The notes: generated by a model from the sequence alone, not told the origin. DNA of 64,000 bases from Polynucleobacter duraquae (GCF_000973625.1 NZ_CP007501.1:1736001-1800000); one strand, 5' to 3'; positions 22,455 to 32,783 are shown, counted from the stretch's first letter. Numbers and translations: made by a program.

Positions 22455-24884
22455 ATGCATCGGTTCATATTGAAAAAAGTATTCATACTCTGCTATGTCT
22501 ATGCAGGTCTAGCGGATGCCGGACCCTTTAGCGTTGCTGAGCAATCATGGATCGATGCCCATCCAGTTGTACGATTTAGTATTCACGAAAAATATGCCTC
22601 CTATCTCAGCCCATCTAGTCATCAGCAGGGTGCGGCACCCTTTATGGCGCTGCTATCCAAAATTGAAGAGTGCACACAACAGCAATATGTTCCAGTATGG
22701 AGAAAATCAGACCCAGAAGGCTTAAAGCAACTCATAAAAGGTGAGGTGGATTTCATCATTGATCCACCAAACATTGATGACCACGTATTGCAATTTGGAT
22801 CTCTATCTGAAGCTATCTTTTGGGGTCATGATGCTATTGTCACTAAGTCCTCAAGCAAGCTGGACTCAAGCTCTGTGAAGATTGGCTACTTTGATCGAGG
22901 TCTTGAAAACGCGCCCGCCAGCATTAATAGTTTCAGTGACATTAAAGAAGAACAGTCGCCCGCCAGCTTAATTCAATCTCTCATTAAAAGTGACATCGAG
23001 GCACTAGTCATGCCCATTCGCTTGGCCCGTCAACTGTTACGTGAAACCCAAAATTCAGATCTCAAAATTGATGGTTTATATAGTCGCGATCCTTTTGCCT
23101 ATCGCTGGCTCATCTCAGACCAGGACGCCCCACTTCACGACGTACTGAGCCACTTCTTAAATGACTTAAACCCTATTACATCACGCCAGATTTTTGCACT
23201 AGACGATGAGTACAAGCGAGGTTCAACCCTACTTCCTTGGCTGAGCGCCACACTTATTCTCATGATTGGCGGAGCGATGTTTTATCAACTCCAAAGAAAA
23301 TATTTTTACCAAAAGAAAACCGCTCGTGAATTACTGCACTCAAAAGAGCTGGCTGAAAAAGCGAATGCTGCAAAGTCAGCCTTTCTAGCAACTATGAGCC
23401 ATGAAATTCGGACGCCAATGAATGCCATCTTAGGGGTTCAAGAACTACTGCTTGGTAGCGCGCAATTTCCTAAGAAAGATAAGACGCTATTGAAGAGTGC
23501 GCAAGCTTCTGCCGAATCTCTTTTGGGTATGCTAAATCAAGTGTTAGATATTTCTAAGATTGAGGCTGGAAAACTCACCCTCAACTTGGAGCCTTGCAAT
23601 CCACATCAATTAATTATGGATATTCATGCAGCATTTTCTACAGTAGCAAAAAAGCAGGATTTAATACTCCACACCACAATTGATCCCAGGATTGCTGAAG
23701 TACTCATGATTGATTCTTTACGCCTGCGACAAGTTCTACAGAATTTACTCAGCAATGCGATCAAGTTCACCGCTGAGGGTGAAGTGTACTTTTCTGTCAG
23801 TGTCCTCGCCGATGATCATGCCGGCCAACTACTCGAGTTCCGGGTGATTGATACTGGGGTTGGAATGGGGAGCGATCAAATCAAATTGGCTCTGCAAGCT
23901 TTTGAACAATTACCAGCCACGCAAGAGTCTTATCTATCAGAGCAAACGAGGGGGACGGGTCTTGGGCTCACCATCACCAATCATTTGGTGAATTCTATGA
24001 ATAGCCATCTTTATTTTGAGAGTGCTCCGGGATTTGGAAGCAATGTCCATTTTTCTGTGGCCCTGCCGAGAACTAGCATTGCCGCACCTCAGTCCACCAG
24101 CTTTGATTCTCGCGCAGCGTCATCTAGGAGCTTAATCCCTAAAAGGTCAGATCGAAAGAACTGCGAAATTCAGGCTTTGGTAGTTGAAGACCATTCGGCT
24201 AGTCGTCAAATTTTGTCACTACAGTTGCAGGCGCTTGGAATTAGTGCTTGCGTTTGCGAGAATGCCACTATTGCACTAGAGCTATTGAAAGACCATCATT
24301 TTGACTTGATGCTAACGGATCAATCTATGCCGGGCATGCAGGGCTCTGAATTGGCGAAACAAGTCCGATCCCTAGGTAATCGTGACTTAATCATTATTGC
24401 TGTCACTGCTGATATATACGCACTAGACTCACGCCATCAATTCTTATCCTCTGGTATGAACGGTGTCCTCATCAAGCCATTGAGCTTAGGTGCTCTTGAG
24501 AATGAACTCATGCGCTATTTTGAAACCAGCCAAAAAAAATTCCACATTGATGAGGAGTATTCGTTCGATGCTTTTTCCAATCTTATCAAAGACGATCCCC
24601 TCCAAATCATTGTAATTTTGGAGGAAATTGAAAAGGTTCATCTAGAGACTTTGGAGCAATTACACTCTGATGTTATTGCGAGCTCTATTGATGAGACGCA
24701 GTTTCAGAGCCTGATTCATAAAGTAAAAGGTGGGGCGCAACTGCTGGAAGCTACTGGCTTTATTCATGCCTGCGAATCTCTTGAAATTGAAGGTTCACTC
24801 TTAGATCGTATTGAGCGTTTCACCACTCTACTCAAACAACAAAACCAAACCATCGAGTATTACAAGGAAAAATACCGGCAGTAA
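22455..24884 (+). CDS. BvgS/EvgS-like hybrid sensor histidine kinase
   Basis: An 809-aa unorthodox sensor. In order: signal peptide/first span (residues 1-22), one periplasmic family 3 solute-binding (Venus-flytrap) domain to about residue 255, a membrane span near 265-285, HisKA with H316 in TMSHEIRTPMNA, an HATPase with N box LQNLLSNAIKF, IDTGVGM and GTGLGLTI, a receiver domain with D622 in LMLTDQSMPGM, and an Hpt domain with H755 in IHKVKGGAQLLEA. This gives a four-step phosphorelay to the regulator upstream. Unlike Bordetella BvgS it has one flytrap rather than two and no obvious PAS domain. The ligand is unknown. Confidence 0.94.
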   Translation: MHRFILKKVFILCYVYAGLADAGPFSVAEQSWIDAHPVVRFSIHEKYASYLSPSSHQQGAAPFMALLSKIEECTQQQYVPVWRKSDPEGLKQLIKGEVDFIIDPPNIDDHVLQFGSLSEAIFWGHDAIVTKSSSKLDSSSVKIGYFDRGLENAPASINSFSDIKEEQSPASLIQSLIKSDIEALVMPIRLARQLLRETQNSDLKIDGLYSRDPFAYRWLISDQDAPLHDVLSHFLNDLNPITSRQIFALDDEYKRGSTLLPWLSATLILMIGGAMFYQLQRKYFYQKKTARELLHSKELAEKANAAKSAFLATMSHEIRTPMNAILGVQELLLGSAQFPKKDKTLLKSAQASAESLLGMLNQVLDISKIEAGKLTLNLEPCNPHQLIMDIHAAFSTVAKKQDLILHTTIDPRIAEVLMIDSLRLRQVLQNLLSNAIKFTAEGEVYFSVSVLADDHAGQLLEFRVIDTGVGMGSDQIKLALQAFEQLPATQESYLSEQTRGTGLGLTITNHLVNSMNSHLYFESAPGFGSNVHFSVALPRTSIAAPQSTSFDSRAASSRSLIPKRSDRKNCEIQALVVEDHSASRQILSLQLQALGISACVCENATIALELLKDHHFDLMLTDQSMPGMQGSELAKQVRSLGNRDLIIIAVTADIYALDSRHQFLSSGMNGVLIKPLSLGALENELMRYFETSQKKFHIDEEYSFDAFSNLIKDDPLQIIVILEEIEKVHLETLEQLHSDVIASSIDETQFQSLIHKVKGGAQLLEATGFIHACESLEIEGSLLDRIERFTTLLKQQNQTIEYYKEKYRQ

Positions 24885-24932
24885 TTTGAGGTAGTAATGG
24901 CGTATTAGTCGACAAGGTTTATTCTATGGGGA

Positions 24933-26504
24933 ATGCGCACCCAAAATACTTCGCCTTCTAATAAGACTCCGGTTAATCGTTTACTGGTCTGCGTCCTCAC
25001 CTACTTATTATTCAGCCCACAGGCGCATTCTGCTGATCCAGCCTCCCAAGAGGCTACCCTGAAGTACGTACCTAAAGCTGTAGCCGCCAGCCTTGAAAAA
25101 AATCAGATCCCCAAAGAGGCAATCAGTATTTCAGTGCTTGAAATTAAGCCAGGGCAAGCGGGTAAAGTTACGGCAAAAACAGCAGTGGATTGGCGCTCTA
25201 AACAGGCAATGAACCCCGCATCAACGATGAAGCTAGTCACTACACTCACAGGCTTAGATATTTTGGGGCCTCAGTATCGCTGGCGTACCAATATTTATAC
25301 CGATGGACTGATTCGTCAAGGGACTCTCAAAGGTAATCTTTATTTACAAGGCACCGGTGATCCCAAGCTGATTCCCGAAGAATTCGCCAAAATGATGAAG
25401 GCCTTACAAAATCTGGGTATTCAAAAAATTGATGGCAATCTCTTCTTTGATAGAAGTGCTTATGCTCCCAGCGTCATGGAACATAACACTATTGATGGAG
25501 AATCGCTTCGCGCCTATAACGTGCCGCCAGATCCTCTGCTTTATGCTTTTAGAACTCTCTCGTTTCAGCTAGGAAAATCGCGCACTGCTGACTTTATCGA
25601 TATCAGCTACACACCGCCATTATCACAACTCAAAGTGATTAACCAAATGCAGTTAGTTAATCAGCCTTGCGATAACTGGAGAAGCAATCTTCGTTTTAAC
25701 CTAGACCCTGAGGGCGACGGAGCCCCTACTAACCAACTTCTGACTGCCCAGTTCTCCGGTAGTTTTCCCAATGCTTGCAAAGGGGTGAGCTACAACGTCG
25801 TTGCTTTGGATGCCAATACCTTTATTACTCAAGGTTTTGCTGCAGCCTGGGAACTCGCTGGTGGCACTTGGGCTCAAGCACCCACCGGAAAGTCTGGCAC
25901 TGTTCCCCTGGCATCGCGACTACTACTACAGTTTGAAGGCATTTCGCTGGCAGATGATGTACAAGATATTAATAAGCATTCCAACAATGTGATGGCTAGG
26001 CAGCTTATGCTAACTCTGGCTTTGGAGAAAATGGGCAAACCAGCAACTACTGAAAATGGTGAGCTTGTGATTCAGAGTTGGTTAAAAGGCTTGGGCCTTC
26101 AGTTTCCAGAGCTCGTCATTGAGAATGGCTCTGGCTTATCCCGTACTGAAGCAATCTCTGCTGAACATATGACGCAATTATTAGTTGCGGCTCGTAACTT
26201 ATCCGTTGCGGACACGTTTTACAACAGCCTTCCGATTGCAGGGACAGATGGCACAATGAAAAATCGCCTCATTGCACATTTACGGAAATTTTTGCATTTG
26301 AAGAAAAAGCCTGAGGCTCGAATCAAAACAGGAGCGCTGGTAGATGTCAGGGCAATATCAGGCTATGTGATGAGTAAGTCCGGAAAGATGTATGCGGTGA
26401 CCTCCTTCATAAACCATCCCAATGCTTTGAGAGGCTTAGAGGCGCATGATCAATTATTGGCGTGGCTACTAAATGATGGGCCAGATCCAAAACAGGCACG
26501 CTGA
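24933..26504 (+). CDS. dacB: D-alanyl-D-alanine carboxypeptidase/endopeptidase PBP4 (DacB)
   Basis: Periplasmic penicillin-binding protein of the S13 peptidase family that trims and opens peptidoglycan cross-links. The 523-aa precursor has a signal peptide (to about residue 33, LLFSPQAHSA) and all three active-site motifs: SxxK as S97-T-M-K100, SxN as S350-N-N, and KTG at 465-467. It starts 48 bases after the hybrid kinase in the same direction, so it may share that transcript. The start is uncertain because GGGGA abuts the ATG. Its last 55 bases overlap the convergent sua5 gene. Confidence 0.93.
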   Translation: MRTQNTSPSNKTPVNRLLVCVLTYLLFSPQAHSADPASQEATLKYVPKAVAASLEKNQIPKEAISISVLEIKPGQAGKVTAKTAVDWRSKQAMNPASTMKLVTTLTGLDILGPQYRWRTNIYTDGLIRQGTLKGNLYLQGTGDPKLIPEEFAKMMKALQNLGIQKIDGNLFFDRSAYAPSVMEHNTIDGESLRAYNVPPDPLLYAFRTLSFQLGKSRTADFIDISYTPPLSQLKVINQMQLVNQPCDNWRSNLRFNLDPEGDGAPTNQLLTAQFSGSFPNACKGVSYNVVALDANTFITQGFAAAWELAGGTWAQAPTGKSGTVPLASRLLLQFEGISLADDVQDINKHSNNVMARQLMLTLALEKMGKPATTENGELVIQSWLKGLGLQFPELVIENGSGLSRTEAISAEHMTQLLVAARNLSVADTFYNSLPIAGTDGTMKNRLIAHLRKFLHLKKKPEARIKTGALVDVRAISGYVMSKSGKMYAVTSFINHPNALRGLEAHDQLLAWLLNDGPDPKQAR

Positions 26505-27544
26505 AGTCGGTCCCGAACCCCATCCCACTCCTCGCCTGCTGGGGGCTCAGGAAACAAAATTAAATCCCAACCCTGTTGATCTAGATCCCGCAGAGATCGG
26601 TACAGACGACTTGCAAAGGCAACGCTATCACTGGGCACAATCACTTCCTCAAAATGTACTGATGGATGTCCATCCTCACCTAATGAAGAATCTGAATCCC
26701 AAACCGCAACCGCTACCCGCGACTTAATATCTGGGAACTCACTCAGAGCATCTAAGACCCTACCTGGCGCATACATTCTTAATGGAGTTGTAGGGGCGTA
26801 ATGGGCACGCAGACTGCCAGACACCCGCGGTATATCACCACCCTGCTTTGTTGAACTGCTTTCACCAGGCAAATAAACTGGAATGCCTGTCTTAGCAAAA
26901 ATTTCTCTAGGAGTAATGAGTCCTGGGCGCAATAAAACTGGATGATCGCCAGAAGATAAATCAATGATGGTTGATTCAATACCGACTTCGCAATCACCAC
27001 CATCCAAAATCATGAGATCCAACATATCCTCAAACTCGCTACGGACATCAGCCGCACTGGTTGGAGATACCTTTCCAAAACGATTGGCTGAAGGAGCAAC
27101 AACTCCACCCTTGAATTTACGGAGTAACTCCTGTGCAATTGGATGAGCAGGCGCACGAATTGCAACCGTATCCTGACCACCGGTGAGTTCATTTAAAACG
27201 CTTTTGTCTTTTTTAAAGACCAATGTCAGTGGGCCAGGCCAAAATGCATTCATGAGCTTTAATGCATCTTCTGATAAATCTCTTACCCATGGGGCTACTA
27301 TCGGTACCCAGTCAATTTGTTCCTGATCAAATTTATCAGGAGCTGCCAAGTGAACAATTAATGGGTGATTGGATGGTCTGCCCTTAGCAGTAAAAATTTG
27401 CTTAATTGCATCGGGGTTTTTTGCATCTGCTCCTAAGCCATATACCGTTTCAGTCGGAAAGGCGACTAAGCCACCATCTCGCAAATTTTGTACCGCTTCG
27501 TTAATGATTGCAGATAAATGCAGGGCGCTACTGTCGCTGGACAT
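26450..27544 (-). CDS. L-threonylcarbamoyladenylate synthase, Sua5 type
   Basis: Makes threonylcarbamoyl-AMP for the t6A37 modification of ANN-decoding tRNAs. The 364-aa product has the YrdC domain (GGLVAFPTETVYGLGADA, KGRPSNHPLIVH, APSANRFGKVSPT) followed by the C-terminal Sua5 domain (from about residue 225), so it is the long Sua5 form rather than TsaC. The C-terminal ~14 residues after DRLQRA run antisense to dacB and are probably a non-conserved extension. It is the last gene of the purK-side minus-strand cluster; purK ends two bases upstream of its start. Confidence 0.93.
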   Translation of the reverse strand: MSSDSSALHLSAIINEAVQNLRDGGLVAFPTETVYGLGADAKNPDAIKQIFTAKGRPSNHPLIVHLAAPDKFDQEQIDWVPIVAPWVRDLSEDALKLMNAFWPGPLTLVFKKDKSVLNELTGGQDTVAIRAPAHPIAQELLRKFKGGVVAPSANRFGKVSPTSAADVRSEFEDMLDLMILDGGDCEVGIESTIIDLSSGDHPVLLRPGLITPREIFAKTGIPVYLPGESSSTKQGGDIPRVSGSLRAHYAPTTPLRMYAPGRVLDALSEFPDIKSRVAVAVWDSDSSLGEDGHPSVHFEEVIVPSDSVAFASRLYRSLRDLDQQGWDLILFPEPPAGEEWDGVRDRLQRACFGSGPSFSSHANN

Positions 27545-27546
27545 TG

Positions 27547-28731
27547 TTAGGGCTCGATCCCTAATTCAACGGCGACAGCTGTGCAATTTTGGCGAGCCTG
27601 GTTGAGTGACTCACCTAAACAATTGATATGACCCATCTTACGACCCATACGTGGATCAGACTTGCCGTATAGGTGTAACTTAGCATCTGGATAAGCAAGC
27701 ACCTTATCCCAAGCAGGCTCTCTTGCCTTATCCTCGCTGCCGTCGTACCAAAGATCTCCCAAGAGATTAAGCATGGAGACTGGCGCTAGCAAGCGGGTAT
27801 CACCCAAAGGTAAGCGGGCCATACTTCTGACCTGCTGTTCAAACTGACTGCTCACACAGGCATCCATAGTGTAGTGGCCTGAGTTATGCGGACGTGGAGC
27901 AATTTCATTAGCAACGATATCGCCACTCTTAAGTACAAAAAACTCTACACACAACACTCCCACGTAATCAATCTTACGAATTAGCGCTTTAGCGGCTTCA
28001 ATAATTTTTTTCTCTTGAGCAGGCTTTAGTGATGGGGCTGGCACAGTTGAGGTATGCAAGATACCGTCACGATGAATATTCTGAGAAACAGGATAGGCCG
28101 CCACCGCATCATCATATCCGCGCACTACCAAAGCAGATACTTCGAAATCCAAATCCATGCGCTTTTCAAGAACACAAGGCACCTTACCTAATTCAGCCCA
28201 AGCTGCAACTAAATTGGCAGAGTCATAAACGGTGATTTGACCTTTGCCGTCGTAACCCATGCGAGCGGTTTTTAGAATGCCAGGGAACAGATCTGCAGGC
28301 ACATGCTCAATATCTGCATTATGTTCAAGCACAAAGTGAGGAGCAGGACCAATATTGGTCTCTGTTTTCCAGGTGGCCAAGAATTTTTTCTCAGCCACGC
28401 GGTTTTGCGCTAAAGATACACAGCTACTGCGTGGTGCCACGAAAACACCTAAAGATTCCAACTCATCGAGGGCTTGCGCTGGAACATTTTCAAATTCGGT
28501 ACTAACGGATTTACATAATGCTGCCATTTCTTTTAAGGCAGCATAGTCAGTGTAATCAGCTTGAATAAATTTTTCCGCAATGGAGCCAGCCGGACTATCT
28601 GATCCAGGATCTAAAACGCAGACCTTGTAACCCATTGCTTGAGCGGCTTGTGTAAACATCCGCCCCAATTGACCACCACCTAAAATTCCTAAATACGAGC
28701 CCGGCAAGATGGGCTCCAAACGATCTACCAT
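27547..28731 (-). CDS. purK: 5-(carboxyamino)imidazole ribonucleotide synthase PurK
   Basis: ATP-grasp enzyme carboxylating AIR to N5-CAIR in purine synthesis. The 394-aa product begins with the Rossmann-like LGILGGGQLGRMFTQAA, has the ATP-grasp segment KTARMGYDGKGQ, and the catalytic region VLCVEFFV ... NEIAPRPHNSGHYTMDA. It follows purE by four bases and precedes sua5 by two, so it is part of a tight operon. Confidence 0.97.
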   Translation of the reverse strand: MVDRLEPILPGSYLGILGGGQLGRMFTQAAQAMGYKVCVLDPGSDSPAGSIAEKFIQADYTDYAALKEMAALCKSVSTEFENVPAQALDELESLGVFVAPRSSCVSLAQNRVAEKKFLATWKTETNIGPAPHFVLEHNADIEHVPADLFPGILKTARMGYDGKGQITVYDSANLVAAWAELGKVPCVLEKRMDLDFEVSALVVRGYDDAVAAYPVSQNIHRDGILHTSTVPAPSLKPAQEKKIIEAAKALIRKIDYVGVLCVEFFVLKSGDIVANEIAPRPHNSGHYTMDACVSSQFEQQVRSMARLPLGDTRLLAPVSMLNLLGDLWYDGSEDKAREPAWDKVLAYPDAKLHLYGKSDPRMGRKMGHINCLGESLNQARQNCTAVAVELGIEP

Positions 28732-28735
28732 CTGA

Positions 28736-29230
28736 TTAATATCCCGGCAGTTTCATAGAGCGCGCAGTGTCGGACTGCTTTGCACGAAACTCTTCTAGCT
28801 GTTTTGCTAAAACAGGATCATTAACTGCCAAATTAGCAATGACATGTAAGGCTGCATTTGCAGCCCCAGCCTCACCAATCGCAAATGTCGCTACCGGAAT
28901 ACCTTTAGGCATTTGCACGATGGAATAGAGAGAGTCTTCGCCACGTAAGTATTTGCTAGCGACTGGAACGCCATAAATCGGAACAATTGTTTTTGATGCC
29001 AACATGCCCGGCAAATGCGCAGCACCACCAGCACCAGCAATAATCGCCTTGAGGCCATTTTTTGAAGCATTTTCTGCATAGGTAAACATATCGTCTGGCA
29101 TGCGATGGGCAGAAACTACTTTAGCCTCATGAGCAATACCAAATTGATCAAGCATTTGAGCAGCATGCTGCATGGTGTCCCAATCTGAATTGGATCCCAT
29201 CACTATTCCGACTACTGGCTTTTTGCTCAT
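28736..29230 (-). CDS. purE: 5-(carboxyamino)imidazole ribonucleotide mutase PurE
   Basis: Converts N5-CAIR to CAIR. The 164-aa class I PurE has GIVMGSNSDWDTM, the catalytic-histidine segment SAHRMPDDMFTYA and GAGGAAHLPGMLAS. The ATG at 29230 follows GGAGAAGG at good distance; the in-frame TTG at 29242 overlaps that ribosome site and is unlikely. Sits between purC and purK. Confidence 0.97.
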   Translation of the reverse strand: MSKKPVVGIVMGSNSDWDTMQHAAQMLDQFGIAHEAKVVSAHRMPDDMFTYAENASKNGLKAIIAGAGGAAHLPGMLASKTIVPIYGVPVASKYLRGEDSLYSIVQMPKGIPVATFAIGEAGAANAALHVIANLAVNDPVLAKQLEEFRAKQSDTARSMKLPGY

Positions 29231-29311
29231 TTCCTTCTCCAAATGCCCTGATCTACATCGTTAATCTATCTAAGGCATTATTATCCCAGCCTTTTTAGAG
29301 CTCTATAGAAA

Positions 29312-30208
29312 TTAGACCTTAGTTAAGCGAGTGAGTGCTTCGCGGTACTTTTGCGCTGTTTTATCAATCACATCTACTGGCAAAGCAGGTGCTGGGGCAG
29401 TTTTTGGCCAAGGCTTGCCATCAACCATCGCCGTTTCCAGCCAGTCCCGCACAAATTGCTTGTCATAGGAGGGGGGATTTGCACCCACATAATAGGTTTC
29501 GGCAGGCCAAAAACGGGAAGAATCAGCAGTGAGGATTTCATCCATCAATACCAACTGACCGGCGTCATCCAAGCCAAATTCAAACTTGGTATCTGCAATG
29601 ATGATTCCGCGAGTCGCGGCAAATTCGGAGGCCTCCTTGTACAAACGAATACTGACCTCACGAATTTGATTGGCTAACTTTTCACCAATCATCTCGATCA
29701 CTTTGTCAAAAGAGATATTTTCATCATGCTCACCCATTTCTGCTTTTGCAGCAGGAGTAAAAATAGGTTCAGGTAACTTTTGTGCATTTTCAAGGCCAGG
29801 CGGTAATGTAATACCGCAGACCTTACCAGTTTCTTGATAATCCTTCCAACCACTACCAGCCAGGTAACCTCGCACTACTGCTTCGACCAAGATTGGCTTG
29901 AGGCGTTTAGCCACAACCGCACGACCTTTGACCTGATCAAGCTCATCGACAGTCACTACGCTTTCAGGATCAATACCCGTCAAGTGATTCGGAATCACTT
30001 TAGCCAACTTCTCAAACCAGAAATTAGCCATTTGATTAAGCACAATTCCCTTTTCAGGAATTGGTTGGCCCATCACTACGTCAAAGGCAGACAAGCGGTC
30101 TGTAGTGACCATGAGTAGCTTGTCGTCACCCAGTGCGTATACATCACGCACCTTTCCTTTGGAGAACAAAGGGAGTGACTTAATGGAAGTGGCGTACAAA
30201 GCGGGCAT
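29312..30208 (-). CDS. purC: Phosphoribosylaminoimidazole-succinocarboxamide synthase PurC
   Basis: SAICAR synthase, joining aspartate to CAIR. The 298-aa product is the long form (E. coli has 237 aa), with [38 protein letters not shown], and DTKFEFGLD followed by [13 protein letters not shown]. Only seven bases separate it from fba upstream; 81 bases separate it from purE downstream. Confidence 0.97.
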   Translation of the reverse strand: MPALYATSIKSLPLFSKGKVRDVYALGDDKLLMVTTDRLSAFDVVMGQPIPEKGIVLNQMANFWFEKLAKVIPNHLTGIDPESVVTVDELDQVKGRAVVAKRLKPILVEAVVRGYLAGSGWKDYQETGKVCGITLPPGLENAQKLPEPIFTPAAKAEMGEHDENISFDKVIEMIGEKLANQIREVSIRLYKEASEFAATRGIIIADTKFEFGLDDAGQLVLMDEILTADSSRFWPAETYYVGANPPSYDKQFVRDWLETAMVDGKPWPKTAPAPALPVDVIDKTAQKYREALTRLTKV

Positions 30209-30215
30209 ATTTAAC

Positions 30216-31280
30216 TCACTTCACGATCTGGGCTAATTTGCCACTCTTGTATAGCTCAGCCATTTTTTCTAGAGGAATTGGCTTAATTTTTGATGCTTGA
30301 CCTGCACAACCAAAAGCATTGAAGCGCGCAATACAAACTTTCTTAGCCGCTTCACGTGCAGGCTTCAGATAGTCACGTGGGTCAAACTTACTTGGATTCT
30401 CAAACAGGTAACGACGAATGGCGCCAGTCATCGCCAAACGAATATCGGTATCAATATTGATCTTACGAACACCGTTCTTAATGCCCTCTTGAATTTCTTC
30501 AACAGGCACACCGTAAGTTTCCTTCATATCGCCACCAAACTCACGAATCTCAGCGAGCAGCTCTTGTGGAACACTGGATGAACCATGCATTACTAAATGT
30601 GTATTTGGAATGCGGGTATGAATTTCTTTAATGCGCTCGATTGCCAAAATATCGCCCGTAGGCTTCTTAGTAAATTTATAGGCGCCATGACTAGTACCAA
30701 TCGCAATTGCTAAGGCGTCACATTGGGTGGCTTTTACAAAGTCAGCTGCTTGCTCAACGTCTGTCAACAACTGCTCACGCGTCATCTTGCCGTCAGCGCC
30801 ATGACCATCCTCTTTATCACCTTGCATCGTCTCTAGCGAACCGAGTACACCCAACTCTGCTTCAACAGTAACTCCAATAGAGTGGGAGAACTTCACTACT
30901 TCTCTAGAAACATCCACGTTGTATTCATAGCTGGCAACAGTCTTGCCGTCAGCCTCTAAAGAGCCATCCATCATCACGCTAGTAAAGCCGCTTTTAATGG
31001 CAGCCATACACACTGCTGGGCTTTGGCCATGATCTTGATGCATGACAACTGGAATATGGGGATAAGCCTCGACTGCAGCTGAAATCAAATGGCGTAAAAA
31101 TGATTCACCAGCATATTTACGAGCACCGGCAGAAGCTTGCATGATGACCGGAGAATCTGCCTCATGAGCAGCCTCCATGATCGCTGTAACTTGCTCTAAA
31201 TTGTTAACGTTAAACGCTGGCAAGCCATAGCCGTTTTCAGCGGCATGATCTAAGAGTTGTCGTAAAGATACTAAAGCCAT
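30216..31280 (-). CDS. fba: Fructose-1,6-bisphosphate aldolase, class II
   Basis: Zn-dependent aldolase of glycolysis and gluconeogenesis. The 354-aa product has VMHQDHGQS (zinc histidine and catalytic acid), [29 protein letters not shown] and [11 protein letters not shown], as in the CbbA/Fba type common in autotrophs and Burkholderiales. It lies between pyk and purC, all transcribed together, with 64 bases to pyk containing a GAAGAGA ribosome site. Confidence 0.97.
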   Translation of the reverse strand: MALVSLRQLLDHAAENGYGLPAFNVNNLEQVTAIMEAAHEADSPVIMQASAGARKYAGESFLRHLISAAVEAYPHIPVVMHQDHGQSPAVCMAAIKSGFTSVMMDGSLEADGKTVASYEYNVDVSREVVKFSHSIGVTVEAELGVLGSLETMQGDKEDGHGADGKMTREQLLTDVEQAADFVKATQCDALAIAIGTSHGAYKFTKKPTGDILAIERIKEIHTRIPNTHLVMHGSSSVPQELLAEIREFGGDMKETYGVPVEEIQEGIKNGVRKINIDTDIRLAMTGAIRRYLFENPSKFDPRDYLKPAREAAKKVCIARFNAFGCAGQASKIKPIPLEKMAELYKSGKLAQIVK

Positions 31281-31344
31281 GATGGTCTCTTCATTAAAAA
31301 ATGTTGGTAATAAATAATTTGGATCAATATTTTAAAAAAGCGAA

Positions 31345-32781
31345 TTACTTCACCTGAATAATTTTGAGTGAATTCGTACCGCCTGGCTCTCCCATTGGCT
31401 CACCAGAGGTCAGGACAACAACGTCACCCTTCTTCACCGCGCCCATTTTTTTCAAGCAATCTTCCACCTCTTGCAATGCAGTGTCACGTTGCTTGGTGTA
31501 ATCCAAGCCGATAGGGAAAACATTGCGATAAGTGCTTAAGGCACGCTGAGTGGAAATCTTCGAAGTTAAAGCAAAGATAGGTAAATGAATATTGTGACGA
31601 CTCATCCAAACTGCAGTAGATCCAGAATCTGTCAGGGCGGCAATCGCATTGGCTTTCAGATGGTGTGCTGTAAATAGAGCGCCTAAGGCAATCGTTTGAT
31701 CAATGCGTGAGAAGGTTTGATCCAAGAAATCCGCGTCTAGCTTTACAGGGTCTGACTTCTCCGCTTCAACACAAATCTCGGCCATTGCCTTGATAGTTTG
31801 TACCGGGTAGTTACCAGCAGCAGATTCTGCAGAGAGCATCACTGCGTCCGTACCATCTAACACTGCATTGGCTACGTCACTCACTTCAGCACGCGTAGGC
31901 ACTGGAGCATTAATCATGGACTCCATCATTTGCGTGGCAGTGATCGTAAATTTATCAGCCTCAAGTGCGAGTGAGATCATGCGCTTTTGCAAAGCAGGGA
32001 CAGCAGCATTACCAACCTCAATTGCCAAGTCACCACGCGCAACCATAATGCCGTCACTCTCCGCGATAATGCTCTTTAGAGCTTCAGTTTCAATAGCTTC
32101 AGCGCGCTCTACCTTAGCAATCGTACGAACCTTCCCAACGCCATACTTTGCACTAGCAGCATTTGCCAGCTTGCGGGCATAGACCATGTCTGCACCATCT
32201 TTGGGGAAACTGATCGCTAAAAAATCTACGCCCATCGCAATTGCGGCATCTAAATCAGTAATGTCTTTTTCAGTCAGTGCTGGTGCAGTCAAACCGCCGC
32301 CAGCACGGTTAATACCTTTGTTATTTGAAAGTGGACCACCTTGCTCTACCAGGGTAAATATTTCTCCACCTTTTACGCTCTCGACTCGAAGAACAACTAA
32401 GCCATCGTTCAATAGCAGTCGATCACCTGGCCTCACATCTTGTGGCAACTCTTTGTAATCCAGCCCTACGCGCTCTTGGTTACCTAGTTCACAAGCAACA
32501 TCCAAAATAAATTGCGCACCTTCTTTTAGGAGAATTTTGCTATCGACAAATTTACCAACCCGAATTTTTGGACCTTGAAGATCAGCCATGATGCCAACCT
32601 CTTTGCCAACTTCCGCAGAAATACTACGAACTAAATCGTGACGCGCTTTGTGATCTGCAATGGTGCCATGAGAGAAGTTCATTCTCACAACATCTACACC
32701 CGCACGAATCATCTCGCGCAGTACTTCAGGCTTTTCTGATGCAGGTCCTAATGTGGCTATGATTTTAGTTGCTCTCAACAT
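31345..32781 (-). CDS. pyk: Pyruvate kinase
   Basis: Converts phosphoenolpyruvate to pyruvate with ATP formation. The 478-aa product begins TKIIATLGPASEKPEVL, has VRMNFSHG, the K+/Mg2+ and catalytic segment AKVERAEAIE, VARGDLAIEVG, and ATQMMESMINAPVPTRAEVSD. The C-terminal allosteric domain is present (about residues 355-478). It starts two bases after pgk ends. Confidence 0.97.
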   Translation of the reverse strand: MLRATKIIATLGPASEKPEVLREMIRAGVDVVRMNFSHGTIADHKARHDLVRSISAEVGKEVGIMADLQGPKIRVGKFVDSKILLKEGAQFILDVACELGNQERVGLDYKELPQDVRPGDRLLLNDGLVVLRVESVKGGEIFTLVEQGGPLSNNKGINRAGGGLTAPALTEKDITDLDAAIAMGVDFLAISFPKDGADMVYARKLANAASAKYGVGKVRTIAKVERAEAIETEALKSIIAESDGIMVARGDLAIEVGNAAVPALQKRMISLALEADKFTITATQMMESMINAPVPTRAEVSDVANAVLDGTDAVMLSAESAAGNYPVQTIKAMAEICVEAEKSDPVKLDADFLDQTFSRIDQTIALGALFTAHHLKANAIAALTDSGSTAVWMSRHNIHLPIFALTSKISTQRALSTYRNVFPIGLDYTKQRDTALQEVEDCLKKMGAVKKGDVVVLTSGEPMGEPGGTNSLKIIQVK

Positions 32782-32783
32782 AT

